Positions 50,446 through 59,440 of a stretch of DNA of 64,000 nt are shown here, one piece after another. The translations under genes and the position numbers were made by a program. The stretch is from Ardenticatenia bacterium (GTDB lineage: Bacteria; Chloroflexota; Anaerolineae; Ardenticatenales; Ardenticatenaceae), in NCBI GenBank assembly GCA_030949995.1, contig JAUZRY010000107.1, forward strand, positions 1 through 64,000, read 5' to 3'. Within the stretch, counting starts at the first letter, position 1, and each line of letters opens with the position of its first letter. The notes beneath the pieces were generated by a model. That model did no database searches. It was not told the DNA's origin and saw only the letters and a list, made by a program, of their open reading frames with translations.

Positions 50446-50530
50446 CTCCTGTGCGCGGATCAGTGGCGTGGTAGAAGGAATCAGGTGTTATTTCCAAACA
50501 GTCTGTGTAATTAAGAGATTCCACTATAGT

Positions 50531-50821
50531 TTATTCAGGTCGTTCACAACTAATGAATAACACTTCTTGGTTTCTTTGCCAATCCCAGGAGTTGGTGAAG
50601 ACGCTGGGTTTATTACTGCTATTACCTTGTTGCGTTATGTATGACGGTGGTTCTAGGCTTGTACATTCTCACATCATGGCAACTGTATTCTGCTTTCATT
50701 GACTTGAAATACACCGTCCAAGCCTTGACTCTTTGTTGAGCACAATCATAGGAACAAGTTTGATGTTGCCTTGATTCGTCTTCGCATAAGTAAAATACAT
50801 ATCATCAATGAATTCAGACAT
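50531..50821 (-). CDS. Unrecognised small protein in AT-rich block, probably two frameshifts
   Basis: The ATG at 50821 overlaps the stop of the upstream gene. The frame reads MSEFIDDMYFTYAKTNQGN and VPMIVLNKES, moves by one base to WTVYFKSMKAEYSCHDV, and again to SVFTNSWDWQRNQEVLFISC before TAA. All three stretches look like real protein, which is why they are joined. The total would be about 96 aa. No family is recognised. Confidence 0.35.
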
Positions 50822-51026
50822 TATGCTCTATGTCTACTGCCAAAGCGGCCAAGCATGAGTAGGGGGAACTGGGTAGATCATATCCATCTTGCGGTGCAAC
50901 ATATCTATAGATAATCGCCACTGTCCTTCCATACACTGGGTATCTTTCCCAACGTTTGCCTTGCAAGACATTGGGGAGCAGGAGATTGACGTTTCCTCCG
51001 AAAACCACCACGTTGTTTCCTTTCAT
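50814..51026 (-). CDS. Unrecognised small protein in AT-rich block
   Basis: A 70-aa frame beginning MKGNNVVVFGGNVNLLLPNV and containing RYPVYGRTVAIIYRYVAPQDGY. Its stop overlaps the start of the next gene (ATGTCTGA), an argument that both are translated. No ribosome site is clear, and indels may have cut the N-terminus. No family is recognised. Confidence 0.35.
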   Translation of the reverse strand: MKGNNVVVFGGNVNLLLPNVLQGKRWERYPVYGRTVAIIYRYVAPQDGYDLPSSPYSCLAALAVDIEHNV

Positions 51027-51091
51027 CTACATGCTTGCACATCTTACGGCGGAACCTTCTTTGAAAAATCTTCCGGATGATCTAGTTATTA

Positions 51092-51676
51092 TCAAGGACA
51101 AATGACTCTATAGCTGCTTAGATGCTCTTCTATATACTTTAGGATTCGAGCCATGCTGGCCTCCGCTTGCCTTGGGGTGATGACATAGACATTGTCCGTG
51201 GTCATCCGGCATAGTAAGTCGGAGGTTTGGAGGTAGGTGAGCGCGTCAAGGTCACCTTGCTGTCTGCATTGAGGAGCGCTTCTGACGAGCTCCTGTGGAT
51301 CGCAGTTTTGCCGCTCTGGTTGGTTGGCCCTGGCGCATGGAGTTCAGGAGCCGCAGGCTGAGGCTGGCGCTGAGGCCTCAAGGAGCTGGCAATAGGCTTC
51401 AGGCGCTTGTTCGTGGAGGGCCTCGAGGGTGGTGGGGGCAAGCTGGAGGCCGCGCTCGGCGAGGGCTTGGGCCAGGGGGTCGGGCACGGGGTGGGCGTGG
51501 GCGCAGGCGTGGAGGTGGGCAGAGGGGTGGCCGTGGCCGTGGGCGCGGGCGTGGCCGTGGGCGCGGGCGTGGCCGTCGGCGACGGCGCGGCCGGCACCCC
51601 GCAGGCCACTGCAACTACCCCCAGCTCAGGAGAAACCCACGCGTCGGACTCGGCGGACGATCACACACGACAACAT
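51092..51676 (-). CDS. Broken lipoprotein gene with Pro/Thr/Ala repeat linker
   Basis: The start at 51676 (MLSCVIVRRVRR) lies after GGGAGGG and runs into a lipobox (GVVAVAC) after one frame change. A TPAPTAT-type repeat linker follows, then after another frame change LAQALAERGLQLAPTTLEALHEQ. The end reads TYLQTSDLLCRMTTDNVY and MARILKYIEEHLSSYRVICP. One in-frame TGA near 51345 also interrupts the last part. Sequence errors are more likely than biology in such a repeat-rich gene, but real decay is possible. It is the first gene of the AT-rich block. Confidence 0.4.
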
Positions 51677-51769
51677 CTCATGTCCCTCCCCGGTTCTCAG
51701 CGTTTACCCGAGGGCAGCGGTCTTGCCACGTTTTGAAATTACGTGCTCCGGTGGCCGTTGGGGACGTCT

Positions 51770-51798
51770 ATTATCCCACATCCTCGCCCATTGGGCAA
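51770..51798 (-). promoter_or_regulatory. Promoter of the AT-rich accessory block
   Basis: On the minus strand TTGCCC, a 17-nt spacer and GATAAT, 94 nt before the broken lipoprotein gene. Confidence 0.5.
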
Positions 51799-51825
51799 CA
51801 CTGCGTGCCCACAGCTCGCAGACAC

Positions 51826-51850
51826 GCCCGGGGAATTTTGGTCCCCGGGC
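51826..51850. repeat. Hairpin in the 523-nt gap upstream of the acetyltransferase gene
   Basis: GCCCGGGGA and TCCCCGGGC pair perfectly (9 bp) around ATTTTGG. Apart from this hairpin and promoters on either side (including TATAAT at 52037-52042 on the plus strand), the gap 51677-52199 shows nothing recognisable. Confidence 0.45.
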
Positions 51851-52199
51851 AACGCAGAGAAGCCCCCTGCTGCATGCTCTGCCTCCTATCGGCCTTCAAT
51901 CACTGTCTGCCGGTGGTGTACGCGACGGTCTTTGACACCACACATTCGGGGCCGGCCGGAATAGGGCCTTTGCCGAGCACATGGGACACGTGGGCTGGCT
52001 GAACCGCTTCTCTTTTCTCAAGCCTCCTGTCTTGAGTATAATGTGTGGGAGGGCGGAGGGCACCGTCAATCTGGCTCAGCGAGCCAGCAGAAGACGAGGA
52101 GGGCTTTTGGTTCGCCTTACAGGGGAGGGGACTGTGCTGTTGCCGGCCAGCTCGCTTACGCGCGAGGGCTCTTGCGGAACGGAGTGAACCGACAAACAC

Positions 52200-53232
52200 A
52201 TGCACCAATTGGGACTGCACGACCTCTGGGTCATCTACCGGCTGCAAACTCACGGCATCTGTCTGGACACGCGAAGCGCGGTGTTGGAACCCCGCTCGCC
52301 ACTTCTCCTCTCTCCTCGCTTACGGCCTTCTGCCCCGTCCTCGGCGCGTGCTCACTGTGGTCCTCCGCCGGCAAACTCAGCGGGGGTTCGTGCAGTTCCA
52401 CTGGCGTTCGGGGCTGCCGGCCGTGGACGTGCTTTTCATTGCTCCTTCCTTGGAAAACCGCAGCGGAGCCACATGGCTGTGGAAACATTTGCTCCACAAG
52501 GGAGCCCACGTGGCCGGCCGGCTGGGGGCCCACCGCATCTTCGCCCACCTGCCCGCAGACGACCACGCGGCCGTTGAAGTGTTCCGACAGGCAGGCTTTG
52601 CCCTCTACACCCAGGATCGCCTTTACCGGCTGGAGGCGTCCTCCCTCCGGCCGGTGCGCACGCCTACCCTGTGGGCCCCCCAAGCGCCGGAGGATCGCTG
52701 GGGCATCGAACGCCTCTACCACAACATCACGCCGGCCGTGGTCCAACAAGCCGAGGCCCTGCACAACGGGCGCAACGGCCCCGGCCGAGCGCCGACTGGC
52801 CGGTGGGGGGCTATGCACGGGGGATGTTACGTGTTGCGGCGGGGCAGAGAAGTCGTCGGCTACCTGCGCCTGACCCAAGGCAGGCGGGGCCACTGGCTCA
52901 AAATGGTCCTCCACCCGGACGTGGGTCACCTGCGCGCCCTCCTGCTCCACGAGGCGATAGGGCTTCTCGCCAGGTGGCCCAAGCGTCCCGTGTTCTGCGA
53001 CGTGCGCGAGTACGAGGGCTATTTGGCCGATAGCCTGGAAGCGTGCGGGTTTCGTCACGTCATGACCCGTCAACTGCTCGTGCGGCACACCACAGCGCCC
53101 GTGCCGGTCAAGGAGATTCAACACCTGCCGGCCCACCAGCCTGTCACCGAACGGGCCAGCCCCATCTCCTCCCAAGCCATCCACGCCGAGCCCGTTCGGC
53201 CCGGCCCGGCCGACCTTCCTCGGCCGCGCTGA
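52200..53232 (+). CDS. GNAT-type acetyltransferase, one frameshift
   Basis: The protein of about 343 aa starts MHQLGLHDLWVIYRLQTHGI. After a frame change in the CT-rich stretch 52298-52312 it continues LLAYGLLPRPRRVLTVVLR. The middle has LENRSGATWLWKHLLHKGAHV and AVEVFRQAGFALYTQDRLYRL, the acetyl-CoA-binding and C-terminal strands of a GNAT fold. A second, degenerate GNAT-like half follows (GYLRLTQGRRGHWLKMVLHPD and CDVREYEGYLADSLEACGFR). The acceptor is unknown. The R3H ATPase gene follows closely. Confidence 0.65.
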
Positions 53233-53284
53233 CGGCCGGCGGCCCACCTGCGGTCATTCCACAAGAGGAGGTGAGAACAAGCCC

Positions 53285-54876
53285 GTGGTACGCCAAATGA
53301 TCACCGACGACATTGATGCCCTGCTGGCCGTGCTGCCGCCCCGCATCCGCGAGCGGCTGCACGCCTGCGAGGACAGCGACCAGCTCATCGAAGTGGTCAT
53401 GGACTTGGGAAGGCCCCCTGAGGCCCGCTTCCCCGGCCGAGACATTATTCTGAGCGAACGGGAAATCAGCCCCGAGGACATTGACTACGTGGTCACCCGC
53501 ATTGGCGAATTCGGCGGGGACAACCGAGCGGGCATCGAACGCACGCTCCACCGCATCAGCGCCATCCGCAACCGGCGGGGGGGGAGATCGTGGGGCTCAC
53601 CTGCCGCGTTGGACGGGCCGTCTTCGGCACCATTGACATCATCCGGGACATCGTGGAGAGCGGGCGCAACATCCTGCTCCTGGGCCGTCCGGGTGTGGGC
53701 AAGACCACCATGTTGCGGGAGACAGCCCGCGTCCTCGGGGAGAAGAAGCGCGTCATCGTGGTGGACACCTCCAACGAGATCGCCGGTGACGGCGACATCC
53801 CCCATCCGGGCATCGGGCGGGCGCGCCGGATGCAGGTGCCCCGGCCGGAGCTCCAACACGAGGTGATGATCGAGGCCGTGGAAAACCACATGCCCGAGGT
53901 GATCATCATCGACGAGATCGGTCGTGAGCTGGAAGCCCAAGCTGCCCGCACCATTGCCGAGCGGGGCGTGCAGCTCGTGGCCACCGCCCACGGCAACACG
54001 CTGGACAACTTGCTGATGAACCCCACCCTGTGTGACCTGGTGGGCGGCATCCAGAGCGTCACCCTGTCCGACGAGGAAGCACGCCGACGGCGCACCCAGA
54101 AAACAGTTCTGGAGCGCAAAGCCCCCCCCACGTTTGACACCGTGGTGGAAATTCAAGACCGCAACACGCTGGTGATCCACCACGACGTGGCCCAAGCCGT
54201 GGACACTCTGCTGCGCGGCTACCCCCTCCAGGCCGAAGTGCGCCGGCGGGTGGGTGAGGGACACATCGAGACCGAGGAGGTCACTATCGAGCCGACCACG
54301 ACTCTCCAGCAGGCGGGCGGGCTCACCCGCCGGAGGAGCGAGACGGCGCCTGCCGCGGCCCCCTCGGAGCCGCCCGCTGTGCAAGTCCGACGGGCCTTGG
54401 GCCAACAGAGCACCTTGCGCCTCTTCCCCTACGGGATCAGCCAGAACCGTCTCAAGCAGGCGGCCAAATCCCTCAGCCTGCCGGTGATCATCGTCAACGA
54501 CATCGGCGAGGCCGACATGCTGATGACCCTGCGGAGTTATTACCGCAAACGCCCCCAGCTCATCGCCGACGCTGAGCGGCGCGGCCTGCCGGTCTACGTG
54601 TTGCGCTCCAACACCGTCACCCAGATGGAACAGGCCCTGGCCGACATCTTCGGCCTGGCCGCGGAGATCGACCCCTACGCGCAAGCCTTGGAGGAGGCGC
54701 GCCAGGCCATTGACCGCATTTTGAGCGGCCAGGCGTCCAGCGTGGAACTCTCGCCCCAGAGCGCCTACGTTCGCCGCCTGCAGCACGAGCTGGCGCGCCA
54801 AGCGAACTTGATCAGCCGGAGCATGGGCAAGGAGCCCCGCCGCCGGGTGCGCATCTACGCCAACGACGCCATCTGA
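53285..54876 (+). CDS. SpoIIIAA-like AAA ATPase with C-terminal R3H domain, one frameshift
   Basis: The N-terminal part is the SpoIIIAA-type domain. The ATPase has Walker A LLGRPGVGKTTMLRE and Walker B EVIIIDEIGRELEAQAA. A flexible Pro/Ala linker is followed by a middle domain (RLFPYGISQNRLKQAA) and a C-terminal R3H single-strand nucleic-acid-binding motif (RLQHELARQANLISRSMGKEP then RRRVRIY). The same architecture is found in cyanobacteria and plastids (Ycf45). The frame breaks at eight Gs at 53577-53584 (six or nine fit). GTG 53285 follows GAGGAGGTGAG. The repaired protein is about 530 aa. Confidence 0.85.
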
Positions 54877-54880
54877 AAAG

Positions 54881-54938
54881 GCCCGCCCGCGGGGCCGGGG
54901 AATTCCCTGGATCAACTCGCCTGGCCCCGCGGGCGGGC
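54881..54938 (+). terminator. Long hairpin after the R3H ATPase gene
   Basis: GCCCGCCCGCGGGGCC and GGCCCCGCGGGCGGGC are perfect inverted copies (16 bp) with a 26-nt loop. No T-run is present. Confidence 0.6.
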
Positions 54939-55063
54939 AATCTCGACGTCAGCACAGCCCCTTGCAGGGAGCTGAACGCTTAGTCACGGTGGCCATCAGC
55001 TCCATGGGGCACACACGCTACCACGCTGTGACGATAGGCTGGACACAGGAGGAGGGACGCCAA

Positions 55064-55729
55064 GTGGGCGCATTCATTACCTTTGAGGGTCCCGAAGGAG
55101 CGGGCAAGAGCACTGTGGCCAGGAGAATTGCCACACGCCTCTCGGGAATTGGTCACCGGGTGATCCTCACCCGGGAGCCAGGGGGCACGCCCATTGGCGA
55201 CCAGATTCGCCACATTCTACTGGCCCACCACAACGTGGACATGACGCCGGAGGCCGAAATCCTGCTCTTCAGCGCCTCGCGGGCCCAACTGGTGCGTCAA
55301 GTCATCCGGCCGGCCCTGGCGGAGGGCACCATCGTGCTCTGCGACCGGTACGCTGATTCCACTTTGGCCTACCAGGGCTACGGCCGGGGCTTGGACGTAC
55401 ACCTCCTGCGGCGGATTACAGCCTTTGCCACCGATGACCTGCGCCCCGACCTGACAGTCCTGCTCGACGTGCCCCCTGAAGTGGGCTTGGCCAGACGCCG
55501 ACAGGCGAGCCAGGCCGGGAAGGAGTGGAACCGGCTCGACAGCGAGGAGCTCGACTTCTACCGGCGGGTGCGCGCCGGCTACTTGGCCTTGGCACAAGAA
55601 GAACCCGCCCGCTGGCGCGTAGTGGACGCCGCCGGCCCGCTCGACAGCGTGGTGGACGAGGTGTGGCAGCTCGTCCGGGCGTCCCTGCAGGCCCAAGGAC
55701 TCAAACTCGCCGGCGTCACGGGGCGTTGA
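55064..55729 (+). CDS. tmk: Thymidylate kinase
   Basis: Tmk phosphorylates dTMP to dTDP. The 221-aa protein has P-loop FEGPEGAGKST, the DR[YF] motif in CDRYADSTLAYQGYGRG, and the lid region DVPPEVGLARRRQ. GTG 55064 follows GGAGGAGGGAC; a longer in-frame start at 54962 has no such site, and the family begins just before FITFEG. Confidence 0.94.
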   Translation: MGAFITFEGPEGAGKSTVARRIATRLSGIGHRVILTREPGGTPIGDQIRHILLAHHNVDMTPEAEILLFSASRAQLVRQVIRPALAEGTIVLCDRYADSTLAYQGYGRGLDVHLLRRITAFATDDLRPDLTVLLDVPPEVGLARRRQASQAGKEWNRLDSEELDFYRRVRAGYLALAQEEPARWRVVDAAGPLDSVVDEVWQLVRASLQAQGLKLAGVTGR

Positions 55730-55735
55730 AGGGGC

Positions 55736-56131
55736 TCAGAGCACCTGGTCAATGCCGCCGCTCTCGCCTGCTTCGCCCCCCAAGTCGGGCATGGCCTCCT
55801 CGATCTCCTCGGGGGTTTGGCCGGCCTCCAGGCGGTCAACCACCTCCTCGAACTCAGGGCCCAAGTCCTCGCCCAGCTCTTGGCTCATCTTGCGCATGAA
55901 ACGGGCCAAGCTCTTGGGGTCGTTCTCGTCCAGATCGCCCCAGTTGGACGGGTCGGCCATGGCCTCCAAGGGCGCCTCCTCGGAGCGCACGTAGGCCACT
56001 TTGGAGATCAGGCGCTTCAGGTTCCGGCCACCACACCGGGGACAAGTGGGCTGTTGAATGTTGTGGATACTACGGTGGAGCACCGTGGTACGCCGCCCGC
56101 AATCCTGACAGCGATACTCGTAGATCGGCAT
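55736..56131 (-). CDS. FmdB-family zinc-ribbon protein
   Basis: A 131-aa protein starting MPIYEYRCQDCG, with the second zinc Cys pair in CPRCGG followed by LKRLIS. This is the conserved regulatory zinc ribbon of the FmdB family. The acidic C-terminal half (EEIEEAMPDLGGEAGE) is typical of longer members. The cellular role is not known. ATG 56131 fits the family start. It faces tmk tail to tail and lies divergent from gmk. Confidence 0.88.
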   Translation of the reverse strand: MPIYEYRCQDCGRRTTVLHRSIHNIQQPTCPRCGGRNLKRLISKVAYVRSEEAPLEAMADPSNWGDLDENDPKSLARFMRKMSQELGEDLGPEFEEVVDRLEAGQTPEEIEEAMPDLGGEAGESGGIDQVL

Positions 56132-56154
56132 CGTCACTTCCTCCGCTCCAGACC

Positions 56155-56183
56155 TTGTTCAATTCACACCCTTTTATTATAAT
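56155..56183 (+). promoter_or_regulatory. gmk promoter
   Basis: TTGTTC, a 17-nt spacer and TATAAT. It overlaps the divergent fmdB promoter. Confidence 0.6.
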
Positions 56184-56204
56184 GGCACCACCACAGACCG
56201 CCAA
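56176..56204 (-). promoter_or_regulatory. fmdB-family gene promoter
   Basis: On the minus strand TTGGCG, a 17-nt spacer and TATAAT. Its -10 shares bases with the -10 of the gmk promoter. Confidence 0.6.
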
Positions 56205-56326
56205 GGAATCAACAGAGCACCCATGGGGCCAGGGGAGATGACAAGATCACGTCACTGGCCCGGCGTGATGTCCCATTTTCCCGTGCTTGTGCGGACGGAG
56301 GGCGCGCGCCCGAGAATCAGGGGGAA

Positions 56327-57004
56327 ATGGCCATGGCACACCCAAACGAACCCGACACGACTCTTTCCAACACGTTGGGCTTGGAGATCGATCCGGCGCC
56401 CTACTTTCCTCCTCCCATCCCGCTGGTGGTGGTCATCTCCGGCCCCAGCGGAGCCGGCAAGGACGCGGTGATCAAGCGCATGAAGCAACGGGGGGTGCCC
56501 TTTCACTTTGTGGTCACCGCCACCACCCGCCCTCCCCGTGAGGGCGAAGTCCACGGGCGGGATTACTTCTTCGTGTCCATGGAAGCTTTCGCCGAAATGA
56601 TCGAAAAAGACGAGCTGCTGGAATACGCCATTGTCTACGGGGACTATAAGGGGATTCCCAAGCGCCAAGTGCGCGACGCCCTGGCCAGCGGCAGGGATGT
56701 CATCCTGCGCGTGGACGTGCAGGGGGCCGCCACCATCCGCCGTCTCATTCCCGAGGCGGTATTTATCTTCCTGACCGCCGAGAGCGAGGAAGCGCTCACC
56801 CGCCGGCTGTGGGAGCGGAAGAGCGAATCGCCCGAGAAGCTCAAGCTGCGCGTTGCCACCGCGCGCAAGGAGATGCAACGGGTGCAGGAGTTCGACTACG
56901 CCGTGGTCAACCGGGACGGCGCCCTGGACGAGGCCGTGGACCAAATTCTGTGCATTATCTCCGCCGAGAAGTGCCGCGTGCGCCGGCGAGAAATCCACCT
57001 TTGA
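56327..57004 (+). CDS. gmk: Guanylate kinase
   Basis: Gmk converts GMP to GDP. The 225-aa protein has P-loop ISGPSGAGKDAVIKRM (the usual GxGKS is GAGKD here), the GMP-binding TRPPREGEVHGRDYFFV, and VDVQGAATIR. The N-terminus carries about 30 extra residues before the first strand. The rhomboid gene starts 10 nt after its stop, so the two are co-transcribed. Confidence 0.92.
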   Translation: MAMAHPNEPDTTLSNTLGLEIDPAPYFPPPIPLVVVISGPSGAGKDAVIKRMKQRGVPFHFVVTATTRPPREGEVHGRDYFFVSMEAFAEMIEKDELLEYAIVYGDYKGIPKRQVRDALASGRDVILRVDVQGAATIRRLIPEAVFIFLTAESEEALTRRLWERKSESPEKLKLRVATARKEMQRVQEFDYAVVNRDGALDEAVDQILCIISAEKCRVRRREIHL

Positions 57005-57014
57005 GTGCGCCACA

Positions 57015-57812
57015 ATGACCCAGCAGGCTTCCCCTCCCCCCCGCCTGGTGGCCTTGCCCTTAGGATCCTCAGCCTATGTGGCCTCCCTGCTCATCGCCCT
57101 GAACATCTCCATGTTTCTCCTCGAGACCCTCGCTGGCGGTTCCCAGAACCCCTGCACGCTCATTCGCTTCGGCGCCAAGTTCAACGTGCTCATCCAACAA
57201 GGCCAGTATTGGCGCCTCGTGACCCCCATCTTCCTCCACATCGGCCTCTCTCACCTGCTCTTCAACCAGTACGCCCTCTGGATCTTGGGGCGCGAGGTGG
57301 AGCAGCTCTTCGGGAGTGCACGGTTCGCCGTGCTGTACCTGTTGACGGGCATGTGGGGCAACGTGACCAGCATGCTCTTCGTGGACGCCATCTCCGCCGG
57401 GGCCTCGGGGGCCATCTTCGGCCTGGTGGGCGCCCAACTCACCTTCCTGTGGGTAAATCGGCATGTGCTGGGGGAGATCGGGCGCCAACAGCGCCTCAAT
57501 CTGCTGGGCATCATCGGGCTCAACTTGATATTTGGGGTGACTGTGCCGGGCATTGACAACTGGAACCACATGGGAGGGCTGGCAAGTGGGCTCCTGTTAG
57601 GAGCCGTGCTGGCTCCCCGCTACGCCACAGGCGTTGTGACGCCCTTCCACGTGGTGATCGTGGACACGAACCCCCTGCGCGAACGCCTTTGGTTCGTGGC
57701 GGGCGTGATCGCGCTGACTGTTGCCCTGGTGCCCCTGTTGGCGGGCTTCGCGCCCACAAGTCCCCGTGACGGGTTGCTGTTGTCCTTCTGTGTCAGCCGG
57801 CCGGCCGGCTGA
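57015..57812 (+). CDS. Rhomboid family intramembrane serine protease
   Basis: A 265-aa membrane protein with about six helices. The catalytic Ser is in ISAGASGAIFGLVGA and the catalytic His in WNHMGGLASGLLLGA. The conserved HIGLSHLLFNQYALW in helix 2 and the preceding YWRLVTPIFLH are family hallmarks. Rhomboids cut membrane proteins within the bilayer. The substrate is unknown. ATG 57015 fits the family length, with gmk directly upstream. Confidence 0.92.
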   Translation: MTQQASPPPRLVALPLGSSAYVASLLIALNISMFLLETLAGGSQNPCTLIRFGAKFNVLIQQGQYWRLVTPIFLHIGLSHLLFNQYALWILGREVEQLFGSARFAVLYLLTGMWGNVTSMLFVDAISAGASGAIFGLVGAQLTFLWVNRHVLGEIGRQQRLNLLGIIGLNLIFGVTVPGIDNWNHMGGLASGLLLGAVLAPRYATGVVTPFHVVIVDTNPLRERLWFVAGVIALTVALVPLLAGFAPTSPRDGLLLSFCVSRPAG

Positions 57813-58069
57813 AGCGGCGTTCGGCCGCACTCCACGTGCTTCCCTCAACGGGACAGAAAGCCTGCCCCTTGTTCCACAGCACATCACACGAAGTGCTCGG
57901 GACACAGAACCATGCTCTCAGCCCCCTCCTTTTCCCGTCGGGCCAAAGGCGGTATAATAGGCCAGCAGCCGCGGGGAGCGCGTTGCCCGTTTGGAGAGGC
58001 TACGTGTCCTCCTGTTAGGCGTTCCACAACATTTGGCACCTTGATGTCTCAAGGAGAAAGGAGAGATCT

Positions 58070-58399
58070 ATGCCAACCCTCGAAGAGATCTTTCTCGCCA
58101 TGCCCGAACACGCTGTCACCGAAAAAATCAAGAATGTCAACACGACTGTGCAATTCATCATCACAGGCGACGAGCCCGGCGAGTACGTGCTGCGCATTGC
58201 CGACGGCAACGTCACCGTGGAGAAGGGCCGCGCTGACGACGCCAACCTCACAATCACCTCGCCCAGCGATGTCTGGAAGGGCATCGTCACCGGCGACATC
58301 AACGGGGCCATGGCCTTCATGACGGGCAAGTTCAAGGCCAGCGGTGACTTGAACGTGCTCATGCAGATGCAAAACTGGTTTACGTCCCCTCGATCCTAA
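58070..58399 (+). CDS. SCP2 sterol-carrier-like domain protein
   Basis: A 109-aa single-domain protein with FIITGDEPGEYVLRIADGNV, DDANLTITSPSDVWKGIVTGDIN and AFMTGKFKASGDLNVLM, the order seen in SCP2-like lipid-binding proteins. Such proteins bind fatty acyl or other hydrophobic ligands. A TATAAT at 57953-57958 is a candidate -10, with a weak -35 (TTTTCC). AAGGAGAAAGGAG precedes the ATG. Confidence 0.88.
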   Translation: MPTLEEIFLAMPEHAVTEKIKNVNTTVQFIITGDEPGEYVLRIADGNVTVEKGRADDANLTITSPSDVWKGIVTGDINGAMAFMTGKFKASGDLNVLMQMQNWFTSPRS

Positions 58400-58405
58400 C
58401 ACACG

Positions 58406-58430
58406 GGGGCCGGGGGAGGATCCCGGCCCC
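58406..58430 (+). terminator. Hairpin after the SCP2 gene
   Basis: GGGGCCGGG and CCCGGCCCC pair perfectly (9 bp) around GGAGGAT. It lies between the convergent SCP2 and prs genes. Confidence 0.55.
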
Positions 58431-58466
58431 ATCAGCCCCCCTTGCTGTGTGCCCCACAGCGTGTCC

Positions 58467-59432
58467 TCAGAGGGGCACGTTGTTGCGCATGAGTTCGCTC
58501 ACGGAGATGCCGTAGTGGATGCGATTCAACACTTCACCCAGCAGGGGCGCCAAGGTAACGACCTGGAACAGGGGGGGCAACGCGGGCAGCTCAACGGTGT
58601 CCGTCACCAGAATGCGCTCTATAGGCGTCTCGGCCAGCCGGTCGACGGCTCCCTCGACGAGCACCGGGTGCGTCACGGCCGCTAAAATGCGCGTGGCCCC
58701 GTGGTGCTGCACCACCTCGGCGGCGGCCACGAGTGTGCCCCCGGTTGAGATGATATCATCCACCACGATGGCCGTCTTGCCCTCCACGTCGCCCACCAAG
58801 CCCACCACCTTGACCTCATCAGGGCGTGGGCGGTCCTTGAAGATCACCGCCAGCGGCACCTCCTGGTGAAAGTAGCGTCGAAACCGATCGACACGGCGCA
58901 CAGCCCCCTCGTCGGCCGCCACCAGCACGATGTCCTCGCCCACGCGACAGAGATTCTTCACTTGGGAAGCCAGGAGTTTGGCAGCCGAGAGGTGGTCCAC
59001 GGGGATGTCGAAGAAGCCCTCAATGGCAGGATTCGTCAAGTCCACCACGAGCAGGCGATTTGCCCCGGCCACGGTGAGCAAGTTGGCCACCAGGCGGGCC
59101 GTAATGGGCTCCCGTCCCTGCGCTTTCTTCTCCTGGCGGGCGTAGCCGTAATAGGGGACCACAGCCGTGATGCGCCCGGCCGAGGCACGCCGTGCCGCGT
59201 CCACGAGGATGAGCAATTCCATGAGGTTCTCGTTGACAGGCGGGGCTGTGGGCTGCACAATGAAGACATCGGCGTCGCGGATGTCATCTTCGATGAGCAC
59301 TTGGGTTTCGCCGTCCCGGAAACGGGACACCACCACGCGCGCCAGTGGCCGCCTGACGGCTTGGGCGATGTGCTGGGCCAATGTTCGGTTGGCATTGCCA
59401 GCCATCAAGATCATCCGTTCATACGCGGGCAT
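58467..59432 (-). CDS. prs: Ribose-phosphate pyrophosphokinase
   Basis: Prs makes PRPP from ribose 5-phosphate and ATP for nucleotide, His and Trp synthesis. The 321-aa protein has the N-terminal LMAGNANRTLAQHIA, the flexible-loop segment YYGYARQEKKAQGREPI and the PRPP-binding VDDIISTGGTL, all typical of class I enzymes. It is the last gene of a minus-strand operon and begins 8 nt after the LOG-like gene. Confidence 0.95.
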   Translation of the reverse strand: MPAYERMILMAGNANRTLAQHIAQAVRRPLARVVVSRFRDGETQVLIEDDIRDADVFIVQPTAPPVNENLMELLILVDAARRASAGRITAVVPYYGYARQEKKAQGREPITARLVANLLTVAGANRLLVVDLTNPAIEGFFDIPVDHLSAAKLLASQVKNLCRVGEDIVLVAADEGAVRRVDRFRRYFHQEVPLAVIFKDRPRPDEVKVVGLVGDVEGKTAIVVDDIISTGGTLVAAAEVVQHHGATRILAAVTHPVLVEGAVDRLAETPIERILVTDTVELPALPPLFQVVTLAPLLGEVLNRIHYGISVSELMRNNVPL

Positions 59433-59440
59433 GACCTCCT

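Noticed and set aside
51340-51350. A second in-frame TGA giving a UxxC-like context (S-TGA-TPC) in the broken lipoprotein gene
   Set aside because: No SECIS-like hairpin follows, the gene has other frame breaks close by, and there is no homologue in mind with Cys at that place.
51399-51614. Arg/Pro-rich open frames in the TPAPTAT-type repeat region on both strands
   Set aside because: They are mirror frames of a GC-rich tandem repeat that codes for a Pro/Thr/Ala linker.
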